Below, piece after piece: positions 5,154 to 9,005 of a DNA stretch of 9,005 bases. Origin of the DNA: Bacillota bacterium (lineage in GTDB: Bacteria > Bacillota > Clostridia > Acetivibrionales > DSM-1351). A model generated the notes under the pieces. It was not told where the DNA came from. It worked only from the letters and a program-made list of their open reading frames with translations, and ran no database searches. The DNA lies in contig JAEYTP010000069.1 of assembly GCA_023433945.1 (NCBI GenBank), positions 1 through 9,005 of the forward strand, read 5' to 3'. Positions within the stretch are counted from its first letter, which is position 1. Every line of letters starts with the position of its first letter. The position numbers and the translations under genes were made by a program.

Positions 5154-7791
5154 AAAAATTAATTCAGGGCTTGACGGGCTGGACACGGTGATTGATAACA
5201 TCAGGCTTGGAGATAACGTTGTTTGGCAGCTTTCCTGCATTGAGGAGTATCTATACTTTGTACGTCCTTTCGTAAGTCAGGCAATTTTAGATAATAGAAA
5301 TATAATTTATATGCGATTTGCCGAACATCCTCCGCTGTTAATGCCTCAAGAGGGCTTAAAAATTGAGAAAATAGATATAAACGCTGGCTTTGAAGGCTTT
5401 ACTGTCAGAGTGCATGAAATCATAGCAAAGGAAGGCTTAGATGCATTTTATGTATTTGATTGTCTTTCCGAACTCCAAGCTGAATGGGGTACCGATCTCA
5501 TGATGGGCAATTTCTTTTCGGTAACCTGCCCATACCTATTCGAATTGGATACGGTTGCCTACTTTGCAATATTGCGAAACAGGCATTCATTCGAAGCTAT
5601 CGCGAGAATTAGAGAAACTACACAATTGCTTATTGACGTTTATGGAAACTGTGACGATATGTATGTTCACCCTTTAAAGGTTTGGAACAGGTATTCTCAG
5701 AATATGTTTCTCCCCCATAAGTTTGAAGACGTTGTAGGTAAAGTATTAAGCCCATTAACGGATGGGGTGTGCGCCAGTAAATTCTACTCTCTCATATGTG
5801 AATGTAATGGTATTCAAACCTTTCAGTCCTTGGACAATTGGGATAAATATTTCATCAGAGCAAGGCTGGAATTGGATGCAGGAATGCCGCACAACCTTGA
5901 TACGCTGGCTACCCTTTGCAGAATGCTTATAGGAAGAGAACAGCATCTCAATGATTTGATTAAAGAACAGTTCAATATAATGGATTTTCTTTTTATAAAA
6001 GAAAGAATGATTGGTTCAGGAAGTATTGGTGGCAAAGCAACCGGTATGCTGTTGGCAAGAAAGATTATTGAGAATGGCAGGAAAGATTTAAGGAAGCTAT
6101 TAGAGCCTCATGATTCCTTTTATATTGGCTCAGATGTGTTCTATACCTATCTAGTTCAAAATGGCTGGTGGAAATTACGACTAAAGCAAAAAACCCAAGA
6201 GGGCTACTATTCTGCCGCCGCAGAGCTCAAAGAAAAAATGCTCACAGGTGTTTTTTCTCAGAGTATAAAGGAACAGTTTAAAAGAATGCTAGAATACTAC
6301 GGTCAAAACCCCATAATAGTTCGTTCTAGCAGCCTATTGGAGGATAGCTTCGGCAATGCCTTTGCGGGTAAATATGAGTCTGTGTTCTGTGTTAATGTTG
6401 GCAGCCCTGAGCAAAGGCTTAAGGATTTTGAAATAGCTGTAAAAACGGTATATGCCAGCGCAATGGATGAGTCTGCCCTTGCTTATAGACAACAGAGAGG
6501 GTTGGATAAAAATGACGAACAAATGGCAATTCTGGTTCAGAGAGTTTCTGGGTCACTGTATAATGACATTTTCATGCCGTGCGTTGCCGGAGTAGGCTAT
6601 TCATATAACTCGTATGTGTGGAATAAGGATATTGATAGCTCAGCAGGCCTTGTAAGAATAGTGCTAGGTCTTGGAACACGCGCGGTAGATAGAACGGATG
6701 GTGACTATCCCCGTCTGGCTTCACTGGATAAGCCCCAAATGAGCCCCGTTGGAAGCAGGAGTGAAAAAAGTAAGTTTTCTCAGAGATATATTGATGTGCT
6801 TGATATTATCAACAATTCTCTAGCAACAATCACCATTGATCAGCTCAGTCCAAAGGTGCCAATATGGTTCAAAAACCTGATGTTGGAGCATGATAGAGAA
6901 GCAGAAGCAATGCTTAGGGATAGAGGAGTTCAAAGGGATGTAATTTTTACTACCTGCGATAACATTCTAAAAAACGAGGCGCTTATTAATAATTTAAGAG
7001 AAATACTAAAAACCATACAATCAGTATACAAATATCATGTTGATATTGAATTTACCATAAACATGTCTGAAAGCGGTGCCTATGTTATAAACCTCCTGCA
7101 ATGCAGACCATTGCAAGTTGGCGGACTTGGCAAAAAGGTTACAATACCTGATAACCTAAATGGCAAGACATTTTTTGAGGTTGGTCCAGGGTGTACAATG
7201 GGAGGCTCTGTCTACCTGCCCATCCATTACATAATTTCTGTAGACCCAAGGGAGTATTACCTCGCTGACATGAATACCAAGCATAATGTGGCAAGGACTA
7301 TTGGAAAGCTCAATTCAGAGTTCAAGAATCTAGACAAAACTATTATGCTATCTGGACCGGGCAGATGGGGTACCTCCTCCCCTGAACTGGGAGTTCCTGT
7401 TCGCTTTGCAGAAATAAGTGAAATATCGGTTTTGTGTGAAGTATCGTATGAGGGCGCGGGATATATGCCTGAATTATCCTTCGGAAGTCACTTCTTTCAA
7501 GATCTTGTTGAGGCAGAAATATTCTATTGTGCTATTTTTGAAAACGCAGAAGGTGTTTTGTTTAACGAAAAATTACTGACTAATTGCCCTAACACCTCGA
7601 TGCAAAATGACGCGGTAAAAAATACGCAAGAAAGCCTACCAGTAAATGATATAACCTTAATGAATGCACAAGCAGTTTTAAAAAATGCAGATATGAACAA
7701 GATAATAAAAGTATATCAGGTGTCTGATATTAAGCTAACTCTGCTGTCAGATGCAAATAAGCAAAAAACGGTATGCGCATCGCTGATATGA
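5140..7791 (+). CDS. PEP synthase-like PEP/pyruvate-binding protein with degenerate KaiC-like N-domain
   Basis: An 883-residue soluble protein. Residues 8-165 resemble a KaiC/RecA-type domain: SGLDGLDTVIDNIRLGDNVV (9-28) matches the region before the P-loop, and FYVFDCLSEL (103-112) matches Walker B, but no GxxxxGKT follows. Residues 290-660 are the ATP-grasp domain of PEP synthase/PPDK: GGKATG (297-302), VRSSSLLEDS (394-403), FAGKYES (408-414), GLGTRAVDR (510-518) and the closing QCRPLQ (654-659). A further domain carries GPGRWGTSSPELGVPV (739-754) and GSHFFQD (782-788). The phosphohistidine swivel motif and PEP-binding barrel of true PEP synthases are absent, so PEP synthesis is unlikely. 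It may phosphorylate or ligate an unknown substrate. The start fits the spacing to the GLDGLD motif but has no ribosome binding site of its own. Residues 815-850 look like a variable linker. Confidence 0.85.
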   Translation: MAAFEKINSGLDGLDTVIDNIRLGDNVVWQLSCIEEYLYFVRPFVSQAILDNRNIIYMRFAEHPPLLMPQEGLKIEKIDINAGFEGFTVRVHEIIAKEGLDAFYVFDCLSELQAEWGTDLMMGNFFSVTCPYLFELDTVAYFAILRNRHSFEAIARIRETTQLLIDVYGNCDDMYVHPLKVWNRYSQNMFLPHKFEDVVGKVLSPLTDGVCASKFYSLICECNGIQTFQSLDNWDKYFIRARLELDAGMPHNLDTLATLCRMLIGREQHLNDLIKEQFNIMDFLFIKERMIGSGSIGGKATGMLLARKIIENGRKDLRKLLEPHDSFYIGSDVFYTYLVQNGWWKLRLKQKTQEGYYSAAAELKEKMLTGVFSQSIKEQFKRMLEYYGQNPIIVRSSSLLEDSFGNAFAGKYESVFCVNVGSPEQRLKDFEIAVKTVYASAMDESALAYRQQRGLDKNDEQMAILVQRVSGSLYNDIFMPCVAGVGYSYNSYVWNKDIDSSAGLVRIVLGLGTRAVDRTDGDYPRLASLDKPQMSPVGSRSEKSKFSQRYIDVLDIINNSLATITIDQLSPKVPIWFKNLMLEHDREAEAMLRDRGVQRDVIFTTCDNILKNEALINNLREILKTIQSVYKYHVDIEFTINMSESGAYVINLLQCRPLQVGGLGKKVTIPDNLNGKTFFEVGPGCTMGGSVYLPIHYIISVDPREYYLADMNTKHNVARTIGKLNSEFKNLDKTIMLSGPGRWGTSSPELGVPVRFAEISEISVLCEVSYEGAGYMPELSFGSHFFQDLVEAEIFYCAIFENAEGVLFNEKLLTNCPNTSMQNDAVKNTQESLPVNDITLMNAQAVLKNADMNKIIKVYQVSDIKLTLLSDANKQKTVCASLI

Positions 7792-7809
7792 GATAATGAA
7801 ATTTAACGT

Positions 7810-8004
7810 TACTCCATTTATATGGAAACTATGCTCATAGCTTTAATATATTTTTAGAACTACTCCATTTGTAGGGGAACTATGCTCAAAGCTTTATTAT
7901 GATTTGAACTACCTCTATAGAGGAAACTTGCCCCTAGCTGTGAAATGTTTATTGCTACCACCAAAATAAACCTACTCCCTCAATGGGGCAACTGCCACGG
8001 GCAG
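7810..8004. repeat. Four copies of a ~30-50 bp two-hairpin repeat between convergent genes
   Basis: Copies start at 7810, 7861, 7910 and 7973. Each begins TACTCC or TACCTC, has a small stem closed by CC/GG, then AACT and a GC-rich second element. The first two copies match at most positions over about 49 bases. Stem bases differ while pairing is kept: CCAT/ATGG at 7814-7825, CTCC/GGGG at 7863-7877, the palindrome CCTCTATAGAGG at 7912-7923, and CCC/GGG in the fourth. The fourth copy also has CTGCC/GGCAG (7992-8004) and lies inside the 3' end of thpR. The array may act as a bidirectional terminator or as a stabilising 3' structure. Confidence 0.65.
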
Positions 8005-8514
8005 ATATCTGAGCACATTGTCTACCCGCGCGCTTTCCATCAGAGATATGCTATTAACCTCGAACCGTACTGGCCTTTGGTTTAGATTTTCAGCCATTCG
8101 CTGAAAATCCTCTATCCTTGTTTCACGCGCAAGTGTAATGTGTGGACTATAAGGCCTGTCTTCACTTTGATAGCCAATTGAAAATAACTTCTGAGATAGG
8201 CTTGAATAAAGCTGACTCAAAGCAGTACTCCTACTTATTCCAGCCCACAATATACACTTATTACCCCTCTCAAACCTTCCTATGTTTTGTAAACTTAATG
8301 AAAATGGTTTATTAACGCTAGAAGTGTCCTCTAGTACCTTAATTAGATTAGCAATCTGCTCTTTGGATTGCTCTCCCATAAACCTCAAAGTAAGATGAAA
8401 GTTATCTACCCTGGTGAAATTCCCACCTTGGCAGTGTTTTTTTGCTTGCTGCTGTATTTCCTGCAGATATTCTTTCACTCTCTGCTCAAATTCTATCGCA
8501 AAAAACACTCTCAT
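7972..8514 (-). CDS. thpR: RNA 2',3'-cyclic phosphodiesterase (LigT/2H family)
   Basis: This 180-residue cytoplasmic enzyme belongs to the 2H phosphoesterase superfamily. The two catalytic HxTx motifs are HLTL at 40-43 (within NFHLTLRFMGE) and HITL at 125-128 (within YSPHITLARE). Both His and both Thr are intact. The opening MRVFFAIEF and the late block SISLMESARVDNVLRY are typical, and the length is normal for the family. Members hydrolyse 2',3'-cyclic phosphates at RNA ends, and some can ligate tRNA halves in vitro. The cellular role is poorly defined. GGGAG at 8522-8526 lies 7 bases before the ATG. The last eight codons and the TAG stop fall inside the fourth copy of a repeat array. The gene follows the MATE gene on the same strand after 129 bases, so co-transcription is possible. 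Confidence 0.92.
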   Translation of the reverse strand: MRVFFAIEFEQRVKEYLQEIQQQAKKHCQGGNFTRVDNFHLTLRFMGEQSKEQIANLIKVLEDTSSVNKPFSLSLQNIGRFERGNKCILWAGISRSTALSQLYSSLSQKLFSIGYQSEDRPYSPHITLARETRIEDFQRMAENLNQRPVRFEVNSISLMESARVDNVLRYLPVAVAPLRE

Positions 8515-8643
8515 CTTCTATCTCCCATCATATTTGACATGATAACCTTATTTCAGCAATTTATTCATTTGCACTGCATTTATAAAGAGCTATGCTTCCA
8601 TTGACTTTATGAGCAACGCCGTGCATTATATTATTTAACTGTA
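8515..8643. other. Short spacer between the MATE gene and thpR
   Basis: No ORF of note lies here. On the - strand it holds the thpR ribosome binding site and a loose inverted repeat (ATCAT...ATGAT, 8527-8543). A TATAAA-like element near 8581-8586 lacks a convincing -35 box. No clear terminator follows the MATE stop, so read-through into thpR is possible. Confidence 0.4.
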
Positions 8644-8658
8644 TTATTCAACTGTATT
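8633..8658. repeat. 13-bp tandem duplication across the MATE stop codon
   Basis: ATTTAACTGTATT (8633-8645) is followed directly by ATTCAACTGTATT (8646-8658), with one mismatch. The TAA stop of the MATE gene (8644-8646 on the - strand) spans the junction, so the inner copy encodes the final residues and the outer copy is untranslated. Confidence 0.8.
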
Positions 8659-9005
8659 TTCCATCTTTAGCAATTTTCTTATTCTATAATAGTATGTGGA
8701 CATAAGAATAACAGTGGCTCCAATCCAAGCAACAATCTCAACATAATAAACACCGCTCCTACCCATTACAGCAGGGAATATCAGTACTGCTGAAACACGC
8801 ATAAACAGCTCCACAATTCCAGAAATCATAGGTGTAAAGGTATCACCCATTCCCTGTAGTGCTGATCTGTACACATACAGCAAATACAAAACAACCAAAA
8901 AGATGCTCATTACTCTTAGAAAGTTATACGCTACCTCTACAACCGCTTCAACTTCCTCTACTTCACCTGATACAAACAGACCTACTATCAGCTTTCCAAA
9001 TACCA
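8644..9005 (-). CDS. MATE family efflux transporter, C-terminal part (runs off the window edge)
   Basis: The reading frame is open from the right edge to the TAA at 8644-8646, giving about the last 120 residues. The true start lies beyond 9005; an internal ATG at 8910 is not the start. The segment YVYRSALQGMGDTFTPMISG followed by VELFMRV is a well-conserved MATE pattern from the C-terminal bundle. Hydrophobic helices flank it, and the protein ends in a short charged tail (RKLLKMENTVE). Upstream residues read FGKLIVGLFVSGEVEEVEAVVE, the usual loop and helix before that pattern. MATE proteins use sodium or proton gradients to export cationic drugs or metabolites. The substrate is not predictable from this part. 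Codon use resembles thpR next door. Confidence 0.88.
   Translation of the reverse strand, partial: VFGKLIVGLFVSGEVEEVEAVVEVAYNFLRVMSIFLVVLYLLYVYRSALQGMGDTFTPMISGIVELFMRVSAVLIFPAVMGRSGVYYVEIVAWIGATVILMSTYYYRIRKLLKMENTVE

Noticed and set aside
5140..7791. Calling this gene ppsA or ppdK (PEP synthase / pyruvate phosphate dikinase)
   Set aside because: Only the ATP-grasp half is present. The catalytic phosphohistidine motif and the PEP-binding barrel are missing, so the reaction cannot be assigned.
7810..8004. CRISPR array or known riboswitch
   Set aside because: The copies diverge and have irregular spacing, the array lies between gene 3' ends rather than in a 5' leader, and no known aptamer motif was recognised.
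8368..8604. Plus-strand ORF opposite the thpR start
   Set aside because: It overlaps the HxTx-containing coding region and the thpR ribosome binding site on the other strand, and its sequence is low-complexity hydrophobic with no start signal.

Overview
The window looks like chromosomal DNA from a low-GC Gram-positive anaerobe of the Clostridia. The evidence is AT-rich intergenic DNA, strong AGGAG-type ribosome binding sites, a sigma-A-like promoter, and the gene families present: a GntR-type ABC exporter, an Lsa/CplR-like ABC-F protein, a clostridial-style PEP/pyruvate-binding protein and a MATE transporter. I cannot name the genus from sequence alone.

Left part, + strand (1-3404). A two-gene ABC transporter operon (ATPase then a six-helix permease, start and stop overlapping) is followed by a 305-base leader. 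The leader holds a good promoter, one or two very short ORFs and a strong hairpin, and leads into an ABC-F protein of the Lsa/Vga antibiotic-resistance type. This looks like an antibiotic-inducible ribosome-protection gene under attenuation control. The transporter genes look less AT-rich than the rest and may have a different history.

Middle, - strand (3385-4769). A cyclase/kynurenine-formamidase-like hydrolase converges on the ABC-F gene with a 20-base overlap. Upstream of it lie degenerate repeats, a hairpin, an eight-unit 15-bp tandem array, and a small secreted lipoprotein whose stop codon sits inside the last array unit. The array is also open on the + strand as a hydrophobic 45-residue frame built on the pentad LAIVY.

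Right part (4770-9005). An AT-rich, repeat-filled region precedes a large + strand gene. Its protein joins a degenerate KaiC/RecA-like domain to the ATP-grasp half of PEP synthase, without the phosphohistidine and PEP-binding parts. Its only good Shine-Dalgarno site serves a 14-codon upstream ORF that overlaps the gene start. This gene converges on an RNA 2',3'-cyclic phosphodiesterase (thpR) across four copies of a two-hairpin repeat. A MATE transporter C-terminus runs off the right edge.

A recurring theme is that nearly every intergenic gap holds its own unrelated tandem array. In three of the four - strand genes the array starts on the stop codon. No rRNA, tRNA, CRISPR array, transposase or integrase was seen.
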